Assembly (NCBI GenBank): GCA_036504895.1
Contig: DASXUJ010000054.1
Span: 1 to 64,000 of the forward strand
Direction: 5' to 3'
DNA length: 64,000 nucleotides
Origin: Syntrophorhabdaceae bacterium
GTDB lineage: Bacteria > Desulfobacterota > Syntrophorhabdia > Syntrophorhabdales > Syntrophorhabdaceae
Shown piece by piece: positions 1 to 8,020 of the stretch (the stretch's first letter is position 1; the number at the start of each line of letters is the position of its first letter). The notes beneath the pieces are model-generated. The model saw only the letters and a program-made list of their open reading frames with translations. It had not been told where the DNA came from and made no database searches. The position numbers and the translations under genes are program-made.

Positions 1-85
1 ACTCCTCACCGGCTATGCCGTCTCTTTTAACAGGCGTCATACCCGTTCAGGCCATCTCTTTCAGAACAGGTATAAATCCATTTTG
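1..85 (+). repeat. Partial duplicate of the RAYT transposase gene
   Basis: Bases 1-85 are identical to 387-471, inside the transposase gene at 154-1155. The two copies diverge abruptly after the shared ATCCATTTTG. The fragment runs off the left edge of the window, so it may be the truncated end of a second transposase copy or an assembly duplication. It has no start codon of its own here. Confidence 0.9.
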
Positions 86-94
86 AGGTATCTA

Positions 95-1210
95 GGGGGA
101 CGCCCTTTACTTTTTCACTTTCGTTCCTTTTCCTCCCATGATATACTCCCTTCATGCCCAGGAGATCACGCATTGACGCGGAAGGTGCCCTTCATCATAT
201 CATGGTGAGGGGAATAGATCGGGGGGTCATCTTTGAGGATGATATTGACCGGGACCGGTTTATCGATCGACTTTCTCATATTCTGTCGGAAACAGCTACT
301 TCATGCTATGCCTGGGCCCTTATTCCCAATCATTTTCACCTGCTCCTGAAGACCGGTACAATGCCGGTAAGTCATGTGATGCAGAAACTCCTCACCGGCT
401 ATGCCGTCTCTTTTAACAGGCGTCATACCCGTTCAGGCCATCTCTTTCAGAACAGGTATAAATCCATTTTGTGTCAGGAGGAGCCCTATCTTCTCGAACT
501 GATGCGATATATCCACCTGAACCCTATCCGTGCCAGCATTGTCTCTTCTATTTCGGAACTCGACCAATACCCCTATTGCGGCCACGGCACCCTTATGGGC
601 TCATATAACCACGACTGGCAGGATACCAAAGGGGTGCTGCGCCTCTTTTCGGATAAGATACACATCGCCCGGAATCGATACCGTAACTTTCTTAGTAAAG
701 GCCTCTTCTTGGACAATAAAAACGGTTTTACGGGCGGCGGACTCATCCGTAGCAGCGGAGGATGGAAACAGGTAATCTCGGACCGCCGGGACAAGGTATT
801 CCAAAAGTCCGATGAGCGTATACTGGGAGACGGTGAATTCGTTGACCGGGTCCTTTTGCACGCAAAAGAAGAGAAGGAGAGAAGATATAGCCTAATGGCC
901 GCTGGTATCGATCTCGACGCCGTGGCCCGGCGCGTCTGCGAGGTGCTTCATGCTGAGATGGAGGATCTTTTTGGCGCGGGGAAAAACCCGGACCGGGTAA
1001 GAGCCCGAAGCCTCTACTGCTACTGGGCCGTCAGGGAATTAGGGGTGAGCCAGACCGAGCTGGCACGGCAATTCAGCCTTTCTCCCGCAGCCCTTACGAA
1101 AACAGTGAGAAGAGGAGAAGCTCTCGCGAAGGAGAGAGAGTATACCCTCTTGTGATTATGGAAAAAAATGAAAGTGAAAAAGTAAAGGATGTCGCTTTCG
1201 GCCGTCCCCC
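95..1210 (+). mobile_element. RAYT transposase element with 19-bp inverted repeats
   Basis: The transposase gene is bracketed by a perfect 19-bp inverted repeat. The left arm at 104-122 begins CCTTTACTTTTTC and the right arm at 1170-1188 is its reverse complement. Just outside lie GGGGGACG (left, about 95-102) and CGTCCCCC (right, about 1203-1210). RAYT (IS200/IS605-like HUH) genes are typically flanked by palindromic REP-like sequences, which fits. Outer limits are inferred from these matches only. Confidence 0.65.
154..1155 (+). CDS. REP-associated tyrosine transposase (RAYT, Y1/HUH family)
   Basis: This encodes a 333-residue protein of the Y1_Tnp superfamily, single-strand DNA transposases that act on hairpin-forming repeats. 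The N-terminal half carries the family opening (ALHHIMVRGIDR), the HUH metal motif as NHFHLLL near residues 59-65, and the helix ELMRYIHLNPIRA that typically follows the catalytic Tyr. The C-terminal third (about 250-330) resembles the DnaA-like helix-turn-helix extension found in many RAYTs (ARSLYCYWAVRELGVS). The frame looks intact, so the protein may be active. The flanking inverted repeats are its probable substrate. The start is the first in-frame ATG; no good ribosome site precedes it. Confidence 0.9.
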   Translation: MPRRSRIDAEGALHHIMVRGIDRGVIFEDDIDRDRFIDRLSHILSETATSCYAWALIPNHFHLLLKTGTMPVSHVMQKLLTGYAVSFNRRHTRSGHLFQNRYKSILCQEEPYLLELMRYIHLNPIRASIVSSISELDQYPYCGHGTLMGSYNHDWQDTKGVLRLFSDKIHIARNRYRNFLSKGLFLDNKNGFTGGGLIRSSGGWKQVISDRRDKVFQKSDERILGDGEFVDRVLLHAKEEKERRYSLMAAGIDLDAVARRVCEVLHAEMEDLFGAGKNPDRVRARSLYCYWAVRELGVSQTELARQFSLSPAALTKTVRRGEALAKEREYTLL

Positions 1211-1296
1211 TCACAATCTATTTGTATTCCCATACTCTGGGACTCTGCTATGCGCAATGTGCGGGAACTTCAATGGCGGAAATCAGGGGAAAATAA

Positions 1297-1701
1297 TTAT
1301 TTCATCTTGATTATCCGCTCCGTCTCTGAAGTATGCTCGAATATGTGACGTAACTCTTCTCCAAGCTCAGTTTTTGATAGACCCTTCGGTATCACGGCAT
1401 GAATTCCATCTAACCGCATTTCACCAGAAAAAACAAGGTCATCGCCTGTATGCAAGGCAAACAAAACATCTGGACGTATCCCTGCAAGTTCCCCGCAAAG
1501 TTTCCTGCCGCTGGCATCTGGAAGATGTTCATCCACCATAGCCAGATCGAGTGTAAAGCGTTTGTTCAGGAATAGTTTACGTGCGTCTTCGCCTGTCGTG
1601 GCTACTACTACATCATAACCGAGCTTTTTCAAGCTGAATTCTACTACTGTGCAGATCATAAAATCATCATCGACAACTAGAATCTTTCGCTTGGCCGACA
1701 T
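1297..1701 (-). CDS. Stand-alone CheY-like response regulator
   Basis: The product is about 134 residues and consists of a single receiver domain with no output domain. The acidic pocket is visible near the N-terminus (VVDDD), the likely phosphoacceptor Asp lies in MVDEHLPD, the switch Thr in LHTGDD and the conserved Lys in IPKG. It probably relays phosphate from a sensor kinase to a partner protein in the cytoplasm. No kinase gene adjoins it; the nearest kinases in the window are beyond 55 kb. The ATG at 1701 is preferred over the TTG one codon earlier because AAGGA lies seven bases upstream. Confidence 0.85.
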   Translation of the reverse strand: MSAKRKILVVDDDFMICTVVEFSLKKLGYDVVVATTGEDARKLFLNKRFTLDLAMVDEHLPDASGRKLCGELAGIRPDVLFALHTGDDLVFSGEMRLDGIHAVIPKGLSKTELGEELRHIFEHTSETERIIKMK

Positions 1702-1900
1702 CAATAATCCTTTTCAGGGCCTTATCGGACGGATCGTGTATATATTCCAAAAGCGGAAAATTTAAGCCTTTTTAAGTAGAAATGGGTAACTGTAAGAAAA
1801 AATCTTACAAAACAAGATTGTTATTGTCAACAATAAAACATAATTGATGACTGTTTGGTATAATTTTTGCCTAGAGATGGCGTCACCATTACCATTACTT

Positions 1901-2001
1901 GGTTCTTTTGCATGCAAAAGAAAAGAAGGAGGGAAGAACCGCCTTATGGCCGCAGGGATCGATCCTCACCCAGTGGCCCGGCACGTCTGCGAGGTGCTCA
2001 C
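1901..2001 (+). pseudogene. Decayed C-terminal fragment of a RAYT transposase
   Basis: About 100 bases closely resemble 850-950 of the intact RAYT gene. The translation LMAAGIDPHPVARHVCEVL matches LMAAGIDLDAVARRVCEVL of the intact protein. Nothing else of the gene is present, and the match stops where the truncated vapC copy begins near 2002. Confidence 0.75.
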
Positions 2002-2005
2002 ATCT

Positions 2006-2218
2006 TCACCAGAACCTGAGCGGGATGACCTTTGATATTGCATTAAAATCGTCATCGCTGTGAAGGAGTATGAGATTGTGCTCCAGGACGGTCTGGGCGA
2101 TGAGACAGTCGATTGTGCTCCTGATGGTGATTCCCTTCTTACGGCATTCCATGCAAAGTTTCGCAGGTTCCGCGAAAGAATCGACAGGGTCTTTCAGGTG
2201 ATAGAAACGTGGTGAGGA
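2006..2218 (-). pseudogene. Truncated vapC 3' fragment (PIN-domain toxin)
   Basis: This reading frame encodes only the C-terminal part of a PIN-domain ribonuclease toxin and is a close paralogue of the vapC at 2996-3392. It lacks the N-terminal VDxS strand and so cannot make a complete toxin. It keeps the central Asp of the PIN active site (STIDCLIAQ), which the more complete copy has lost to Gly. No antitoxin gene adjoins it. Confidence 0.75.
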
Positions 2219-2239
2219 CGGCTGAGGGGACATCCATAA

Positions 2240-2971
2240 CTATATCACTATCTTGTCAGAACCTTCCGGGGGCTGCTTCGGACCGCTCACGAACGGGTTG
2301 TCGGACTCAAAAAAGCGGAGCATGCGCTCCACCTCCCGCGTTAAACCAATGCGCACGCTTTTTCCGATTGGGCGGGTCGGCTGCGATGCCGGACCGAGCC
2401 ACAGCGACCTGTCCGTGCATAGGTCTACACCGTCGTATCCCGCGTCGATCCACATCGCCTTGGATAGCCGGCCCGGCCCTCTCGCGAGGTCACGTAACCG
2501 CGTTGAACCACGACGAGCTTGCATCAACGCGATTCCTTCCAGCGGTTCGAGTGCGCGCAGCAGCACCCCTGCGCCGATCCCGGGCAACTCACTTGTGACG
2601 TTGAGTAAATACGACGAACCATATACTAAGTAGACGTACGCATGGCCGCGTTCAAGATATAGCGAGCGATTGCGTGGCGTCCGTCCGCGAAAGGCATGCC
2701 CGCTTGCATCGTCGATGACATAGGCTTCCGTCTCAACGATGCGTCCCCTTATCCTGCCCTTTCCGAGATCATGGACCAGCGTCTTGCCAATGAGATAACG
2801 CGCCAGCTCGACCGTGTCGACCGGCAGCTCCGCGCGACGAAGATGACGGATGCGGCCCTTATCCAATGGGACCTCACGCCATTCGCTCAACCCGCTGAGG
2901 CCGCCGGACGGGGGCCTCAAATGGATCGGCAAAATACTGCGTCTCGTGGAACACCTTCCCCCGGAACCCAA
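2240..2971 (-). CDS. mpg: DNA-3-methyladenine glycosylase (AAG/MPG family)
   Basis: The product removes alkylated purines such as 3-methyladenine from DNA in base-excision repair. Family hallmarks are ARYLIGKTLVHD, the catalytic segment GRIVETEAYV, the region HAYVYLVYGSSYLLNV and the ARGPGRLSKAMWI block. The longest frame is 243 residues, but the family homology starts around residue 40, so translation probably begins further in, perhaps at a TTG codon in LSEWREVPL or at VPLDKG. It lies between two copies of a vapC 3' end, on the same strand as the vapBC remains, suggesting it arrived or was trapped by recombination there. Confidence 0.9.
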   Translation of the reverse strand: MGSGGRCSTRRSILPIHLRPPSGGLSGLSEWREVPLDKGRIRHLRRAELPVDTVELARYLIGKTLVHDLGKGRIRGRIVETEAYVIDDASGHAFRGRTPRNRSLYLERGHAYVYLVYGSSYLLNVTSELPGIGAGVLLRALEPLEGIALMQARRGSTRLRDLARGPGRLSKAMWIDAGYDGVDLCTDRSLWLGPASQPTRPIGKSVRIGLTREVERMLRFFESDNPFVSGPKQPPEGSDKIVI

Positions 2972-2995
2972 TGGCGCTTAGTATCTCCTCCATCC

Positions 2996-3392
2996 TCACC
3001 AGAACCTGAGAGGGACGACCTCTGATATCGCATCAAAATCATTATCATTGTGAAGGAGTATCAGGTTGTGCTCCAGGGCGGTCTGCGCGATGAGACAGCC
3101 GATTGTGCTCCTGATGGTGGTTCCTTTCTTACGGCATTCCATGTAAAGTTTCGCAGCTTCCGCGAAAGAATCTACAGGGTCTTTCAGGTGATAGAAACGT
3201 TGTGAAGACAAATAGCGTCTGAGAAGGGAAAATTCTTTCTCCGAAGCGGCCCCTTGAAGCACCTCTTGCAAGATAAAGGAGGTTATTCCGAAGGGTATCT
3301 TTCGTTCCAGGATATCCTGGAGTTTCCGGCTGCCCTTCGGTTTTTGAACCCCTCAAAAAGTCAATGAGAACCGACCTATCGACAAGAATCAT
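2996..3392 (-). pseudogene. vapC: Frameshifted vapC toxin (PIN-domain RNase)
   Basis: The first frame starts with MILVDRSVLIDFLRGSK, the usual VapC N-terminus, but runs out of frame. The second frame continues with SRKLQDILERKIPFGI and reads to the stop at 2996. Removing one A from the A5 run (plus-strand T5 at 3341-3345) would restore one open frame. The conserved Thr of VDTS is Arg, and the central Asp is Gly (STIGCLIAQ). The start overlaps the vapB stop as ATGA. The toxin is probably inactive even if the frameshift is a sequencing error. Confidence 0.8.
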
Positions 3393-3589
3393 CTCCCTTC
3401 ACGCAGAGCCTTATAATCGTAGTCCCCGGCGAACTTAATCTTACCTGCAAGGTCAAGGAGGTCGAGACGTTTACGGCTTTCAACAAATTCCTCCAGCGCC
3501 TCATGGACAAGTTCTTTCTTCGTTCTTGCTTTGCTGAGCTTAAAAGCCTCAGCCACCAACTCCTCATCGAGGACTGTGTTTGTTCTCAA
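3389..3589 (-). CDS. vapB: VapB-type antitoxin
   Basis: This is a 66-residue antitoxin of the VapB family with an N-terminal DNA-binding segment (MRTNTVLDEELVAEAFKLSK) and a C-terminal tail (AGDYDYKALREGR) of the kind that wraps the VapC active site. Translation most likely starts at TTG: GGAGGT sits five bases upstream and the protein then begins exactly where the family does. The stop overlaps the vapC ATG. Since the adjoining toxin is broken, the antitoxin may survive only as an orphan. Confidence 0.85.
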   Translation of the reverse strand: MRTNTVLDEELVAEAFKLSKARTKKELVHEALEEFVESRKRLDLLDLAGKIKFAGDYDYKALREGR

Positions 3590-4039
3590 TATACACCTCC
3601 ATGTATGTATCGCTATACACCGCAAAGGGGAGGCTGTCAAGATCCGTATGACATGCCGGCGGAATGGTCGAGACGAGGGAGCGGTGAGATGGCGGTCTCT
3701 CGTTTCAGTGACAGGAAGCAGATAGGAACATCTATAAAGTATTTCAGGGGAAAAGGGAAGAGTGGCCACAACTCCTTAATTCTGCACGATAAATATTTCC
3801 GGACCCACGAGTTACATCATGAATGATGACGAAATTTTTGTCGTTTACGTGACATATAAACGAGCATATCGTGTGGTAAATTTCAAAAGTGGCACAATGA
3901 GGGGAGAACGGTCGCCCCTGAGACTTCATATACAGGATTCAAAAGATTGAACGTCTGGCCATTCCGGTTGGGCGCGCACGCGCCGCAGCATTTTGCCCGG
4001 TCATGACGATATAGCCCACAAAAGGTAAAGGATTAATCT
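3590..4039. other. Intergenic region upstream of the sigma factor
   Basis: This 450-base stretch separates divergently read vapBC and the sigma-factor gene. I see no credible gene. It contains a perfect GC-rich palindrome (GGCGCGCACGCGCC) near 3970-3985 and must hold the promoters for both directions, but I cannot place a convincing -35/-10 pair. Confidence 0.5.
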
Positions 4040-5023
4040 ATGATTGATGATTTATTTCCCGCCAATGGAAAGAAGGAAGGAGAGCCCAATGAAGACAAGG
4101 GCTTGGCCGTTCCTTTCGATGCCCTAAAGACCTATCTCGCCGAGGTATCGAAGTGCCCGTTAATGACGCGGGAAAAAGAGCATGCGGTTTCCCTGCTCGC
4201 GTTCGACCACAAGGATCCGGATGCGGCCCGGGAGCTCGTCACGGCAAATCTCAGGCTTGTCGTAAAGATCGCGCTCGGATACTATGGTACATACCTCAAT
4301 CTCCTCGACCTTATCCAGGAAGGGAATTACGGGATACTCCGCGCGGTAAAGAAATATAATCCCCATAGAGGCACGAAATTTTCGAGCTATGCCTCATACT
4401 GGATCAGGGCCTACATGTTGAAGTACATCATGGATTCATGGAGCATGGTCAAGATAGGCACCACCCAGGGTCAGAGGAAGCTTTTTTTTGGTCTGAAAAA
4501 GGAAACGAGAAGGCTCGAAGCCCTCGGCATCTATCCCGAGCCGCACATTATCGCCACCTCCCTCCAGGTGGAGGAAAGGGATGTGGAAGAGATGCAGCAG
4601 AGGGTACTGTCGGGCGACCTCTCTCTTGAGACCCCCGCCTATGCCGACAGTGACGACACGGTCATGGACACGCTACGGAGCAATGATGATGTATTCGAAA
4701 TAGTGAACCGCAAAGAGGAGAAGGAGCTGTTCTCAAGAAAAATCACGAATTTCAGGGATTCGCTGAACGTCAAGGCGGCCTTCATTTTCGATCACCGCAT
4801 CATGTCGGAAGAACCTCAAACCCTCCAGGAGATCGCAATTGTCTTCAACATTTCCCGGGAGCGGGTGAGGCAGATAGAAAGGAAAATCCTGGGAAATTTG
4901 AAGGAGCATTTCATCGCGGAGGCCGCAGATTCCTTCGGGCTCATGAAGAGAATAAAAAAACCTGTTTTTCATACCCGCCCCAAGGAAGAGTCCTATCCCG
5001 CACGCCATATGGTGCAAGGGTAA
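4040..5023 (+). CDS. rpoH: RNA polymerase sigma factor, RpoH (sigma-32)-like
   Basis: The 327-residue protein has the layout of group 2/3 sigma-70 factors. Region 1.2/2.1 is seen as TYLAEVSKCPLMTREKEHAV, region 2.2-2.4 as NLLDLIQEGNYGILRAVKKY and FSSYASYWIRAYML, and region 4.2 as FNISRERVRQIERKIL. The segment QGQRKLFFGLKKE after region 2.4 matches the RpoH box typical of sigma-32 proteins. It probably directs RNA polymerase to stress promoters. A C-terminal extension of about 40 residues after region 4 is unusual. AAAGGA lies upstream of the ATG. The next gene starts two bases after the stop, so the two are probably co-transcribed and translationally coupled. Confidence 0.85.
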   Translation: MIDDLFPANGKKEGEPNEDKGLAVPFDALKTYLAEVSKCPLMTREKEHAVSLLAFDHKDPDAARELVTANLRLVVKIALGYYGTYLNLLDLIQEGNYGILRAVKKYNPHRGTKFSSYASYWIRAYMLKYIMDSWSMVKIGTTQGQRKLFFGLKKETRRLEALGIYPEPHIIATSLQVEERDVEEMQQRVLSGDLSLETPAYADSDDTVMDTLRSNDDVFEIVNRKEEKELFSRKITNFRDSLNVKAAFIFDHRIMSEEPQTLQEIAIVFNISRERVRQIERKILGNLKEHFIAEAADSFGLMKRIKKPVFHTRPKEESYPARHMVQG

Positions 5024-5025
5024 TC

Positions 5026-5655
5026 ATGTTCCGTTTCGCTATCGTGGATGACCATCCCATCGTGCGCATTGGTTTGAAGGAGATTATACTGGAAAGCTTT
5101 TATGGCGCGACAATCGATGAATTTGCAGCGGGTTACGAGCTCATATGGAATGCCCGCAAAAATCGCTACGATATAGCCCTCCTCGGTATCGATCTTCCCG
5201 ACATAAGCGGTATTGAAGTGCTTGAGGAGATCAAGAAGAAAAATACCAAACTCCCCGTTCTTATTGTAAGCATGCACCCCGAGGAAGACTACGCAACCCG
5301 CGCACTAAGGGCCGGCGCGTATGGATACGTCTCCAAACAAAGTGCCACCGAAGAGTTGCTGGAAGCCATGCGTAAAGTCCTGTCCGGCAAGAAGTATGTG
5401 AGTCCGGCCTTTGCGGACAAAATGCTGTCCGACTTCGAAACGGGTGCCGAGCAGGCCCCTCACGACAAACTCTCCGTCCGTGAACTTCAGGTGCTGGTCA
5501 TGATTGGCAGAGGAAAGACGGTAAACCAAATGGCGGAGGGTTTCCATTTAAGTGCGGATACTTTGAGAACCTGCCGCGCCATTATCTTACAGAAACTGGG
5601 CATGAAAGGAATCAGCCAGTTGATGCACTATGCCATAACACGCGGATTGATATAA
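5026..5655 (+). CDS. LuxR/NarL-type regulator with degenerate receiver domain
   Basis: The protein is 209 residues, with an N-terminal receiver domain (1-120) and a C-terminal LuxR helix-turn-helix (about 147-209, LSVRELQVLVMIGRGKTVNQ). Aligned with NarL, the phosphoacceptor position 54 is Gly (IALLGIDLPD, codon GGT) although the acidic pair DD at 8-9 and the distal Lys are kept. Phosphorylation at the usual site is therefore not possible. In the HTH the common THR is TCR. It follows the RpoH-like sigma gene by two bases, so it may tune expression in concert with that factor without needing a kinase. Confidence 0.85.
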   Translation: MFRFAIVDDHPIVRIGLKEIILESFYGATIDEFAAGYELIWNARKNRYDIALLGIDLPDISGIEVLEEIKKKNTKLPVLIVSMHPEEDYATRALRAGAYGYVSKQSATEELLEAMRKVLSGKKYVSPAFADKMLSDFETGAEQAPHDKLSVRELQVLVMIGRGKTVNQMAEGFHLSADTLRTCRAIILQKLGMKGISQLMHYAITRGLI

Positions 5656-5755
5656 TAAATGCCTCATATATAATCCCCCCGATTCTGCCATCTGGGCCCC
5701 CGGGCTTTCAGGCGGCATTCAGTAACGATCCCATCCTTTTTTTAAGCTGCCCTGG

Positions 5756-7057
5756 TTATTTGGTTCCCCCCTGAGGTTCCGCCTGCCGGCTTGCCACCAG
5801 CCGCCACTCGGTGCCGTGGAGGGCTACTGTGGTCCAGAATGCCTCCTGTGTCACGGCCTTGTCGGTGTCGCCCGTAGAGAAGCGGTAAAACCCGTGTCCT
5901 TCCTTCTCCTTTGCGATCCGCTCGGCGAGAGAGAGGAACTCCGAGTAGGGTTTGTATAAGTCATCCTTGAAAAGTACGGTGCCTGTTCTCTTCCTGTTTC
6001 GGTCATAGAGGACTCGACCGTCGGTCTGCATCGCCCATATTTCGAAGGATGGGGCCTTTTTCATTTCATCGGCGACAGCCTTCGAAAAGACAGTTTCCGG
6101 GTTGAGAAGGATGCTCGCCGATCCGAGAAGCTCGTTTTTTTGCGAGAACACGGGGTACTCCAGGTCCACCGCCGCGAAACCTTCAACGGAGAGAAAGACC
6201 GGGCTGAATACAGGCTTGCCCGTGGCATGGAGCCTTTTCATATGCTCCTGGCCGCTTATATCGGCGCCTTCGAATTTTCTGTACCCCTGGGGCTCTACTA
6301 TCACCATCTTTCCTTTCCCGTCTATGGCGGCGCAGTCAACCGCATAGGCGCTTTTCTTGCAGAGGCCTTCGATCATCTTTCGCGCCTCGTCCCCCGAGAT
6401 ACCCGTTTTCGATAAACGGGATGCAGTGTCGCCGAGCTCGGCGTCCATGAGATTGAGCACGGTGGAGAGCTTTTTCTGTATCCTGCCCAGGACTGCGGGA
6501 GGCAGGGCGTAGAGTCCGGCTTTTCCCGGGTCCCCGGGAAGGGAGAGGTGGGTCTGGGCAAAGAGCCACTTTTTGTCCTGTTTCATGAGGACACCGGTCA
6601 GTCGTGCCGAAAAGGTCATGGCCGCGCCGCCATTGAGGGCGGTCGTCTGCATCCGGGCGGCGAACCAGGCGGTTTTTCCCGAGTAGGAGGTGGCGAAAGG
6701 GATTATTTCTACGGACTTGATCTCCCCAAAGTCTGCGAAGGTCCTTTCCAGGCCCTCCCGTATCTTCTGAGAGCCCACCAGCCTTTCATCCTCTCCCATG
6801 CCGATGGCGAGGGCGCCCTTGTCCCTCGAATAGAGGGCCGTGAGACCTTTCGCGTCTTTCTTTTTATAGAGATCGGCCATCTTTTTCACGATCGCCGCCA
6901 CTTCCCCCTCGGTCCCGGAGGGTGTCTTGCCCGTGGCCTTCTTCGCGGCAAGGGCCGGGGAGCAGAAAATTCCCGCGACGAGAATTGAAATGACGATAAA
7001 TGACGGGACTTTTCTCCTCCACGGTCCTCCGGAACACAAGGCCCTTCCCTTCTCCAT
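5756..7057 (-). CDS. Secreted SnoaL-like and Cache-domain protein
   Basis: The 433-residue product begins with a hydrophobic export signal (about 16-37, ending ALA). Residues 50-175 look like a SnoaL/DUF4440-type cone fold (IVKKMADLYKKKDAKGLTAL and DKKWLFAQTHLS). Residues 180-430 resemble an extracytoplasmic Cache sensor domain, with AYAVDCAAIDGKGKMVIVEP and VDLEYPVFSQKNELLGSASI. There is no transmembrane or signalling domain after it, so it is likely a soluble periplasmic ligand-binding protein. AAGGAGGG four bases before ATG supports the start. It converges with the upstream LuxR gene. The exact ligand is unknown. Confidence 0.7.
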   Translation of the reverse strand: MEKGRALCSGGPWRRKVPSFIVISILVAGIFCSPALAAKKATGKTPSGTEGEVAAIVKKMADLYKKKDAKGLTALYSRDKGALAIGMGEDERLVGSQKIREGLERTFADFGEIKSVEIIPFATSYSGKTAWFAARMQTTALNGGAAMTFSARLTGVLMKQDKKWLFAQTHLSLPGDPGKAGLYALPPAVLGRIQKKLSTVLNLMDAELGDTASRLSKTGISGDEARKMIEGLCKKSAYAVDCAAIDGKGKMVIVEPQGYRKFEGADISGQEHMKRLHATGKPVFSPVFLSVEGFAAVDLEYPVFSQKNELLGSASILLNPETVFSKAVADEMKKAPSFEIWAMQTDGRVLYDRNRKRTGTVLFKDDLYKPYSEFLSLAERIAKEKEGHGFYRFSTGDTDKAVTQEAFWTTVALHGTEWRLVASRQAEPQGGTK

Positions 7058-7394
7058 TGCACCCTCCTTCTTTCAGATATATGGTGAGATAGCGACTTCA
7101 GTTTACCAGAAGAAGGGTCGGGATGAAAGCACTTCGGCGGGAACTTTGGCCTCTGAACCGCTCCCCGCAGATAAGTGTCGGTAAATGATGACTTGTTTCA
7201 GGCGAATTATTTTGAGCGACTTCATCACCCTTATAGATATGCCGATCCCGGGCGTGGCTGGTTTCTTCCGGAGGCGGACTCGAGATAGCCTCGGTCCGAA
7301 AACTGATTTGGCCATTTCGCCTGCCCTTAAGTTTTCGCTCCTCTCGCCGATAATATTGTAAAATGGTGTGGTGCTACTACAGGGGCATGTCTCT
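7058..7394. other. Intergenic region between divergent genes
   Basis: This holds the divergent promoter region for the Cache protein (minus) and the HExxH protein (plus). Open frames here have no recognisable protein character. I see no repeat or RNA gene. Confidence 0.5.
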
Positions 7395-7997
7395 ATGGGT
7401 ATGAGTGTGCCGGCCGTCGGCCGGGGGACGCTGCATGCCCATGGCTTGACAGACAGGACGCCCGATCCGCGGACGGGTGGCTCCGGTGATCCCGGGGGCG
7501 GGTCATTCGTCGGGAAGGACCTATATATCCCATCTGCTCCGCAATCCCCTTCTTTCACTCCTTCTTATGGTTCTTCGCCATACGGGTCGCCCGGTGCGGG
7601 CGGCGTCGCTGCGCCTTCGGGACATTCTTCCCAAGCTGTGGTCGGCCCGTCTTCGGCGCCGGATTCCCGCGAAATAGGGTCCCGTGAGTGTACGACATGT
7701 GATGCAAGGACCTATCAGGATGAATCAAACGACCCCGGGGTCTCTTTCAAATCAGCGGCCCACGTGTCGCCTGAGGCGGCAGCGTCCGCGGTCAGCACCC
7801 ATGAAGGAGAGCATGTGGTGCGGGAGCAGTTGAAGGCGGAGGCAGATGGCAATACGGTGGTGAGGCAGAACGTGCAGATCCACACGGCGGTGTGTCCGGA
7901 ATGCGGCAGGGTCTATGTATCGGGAGGCACCACGACCACTGTCACGAGAAGCGAGCCCCCGACGAGGAGGGGGCGAAATATCGAGATCGAAGTATAA
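7395..7997 (+). CDS. Cys-rich protein with HExxH motif, possible zincin
   Basis: The 200-residue protein has a low-complexity Gly/Ser/Pro-rich first half and a compact conserved-looking second half. The latter contains a CTTC pair, the segment SPEAAASAVSTHEGEHVVRE and a second pair CPEC before RVYVSGGTTTTVTR. HEGEH satisfies the HExxH zinc-protease motif, and the two CxxC pairs could bind a structural metal. I recall similar uncharacterised proteins in other anaerobes but cannot name a family. No signal peptide is obvious. The ATG at 7395 is chosen because AGGGG lies nine bases upstream; an ATG nine codons earlier is possible. Confidence 0.6.
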   Translation: MGMSVPAVGRGTLHAHGLTDRTPDPRTGGSGDPGGGSFVGKDLYIPSAPQSPSFTPSYGSSPYGSPGAGGVAAPSGHSSQAVVGPSSAPDSREIGSRECTTCDARTYQDESNDPGVSFKSAAHVSPEAAASAVSTHEGEHVVREQLKAEADGNTVVRQNVQIHTAVCPECGRVYVSGGTTTTVTRSEPPTRRGRNIEIEV

Positions 7998-8020
7998 TCC
8001 AATAACGTATTTTGAGAATC

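Larger units (their letters stand above)
2002..3208. repeat. Pair of 217-bp direct repeats bracketing the glycosylase gene
   Basis: Segments 2002-2218 and 2992-3208 are imperfect direct copies of the 3' part of a vapC-type toxin gene, spaced 990 bp apart. The 3-methyladenine DNA glycosylase gene sits entirely between them. The left copy is cut off where the glycosylase region begins, and the right copy continues into the rest of vapC. Confidence 0.85.

Noticed and set aside
1844-2035. Open frame of 63 codons
   Set aside because: Only its middle part matches the RAYT C-terminus; the rest is unrelated sequence, so it is a remnant and not a gene.
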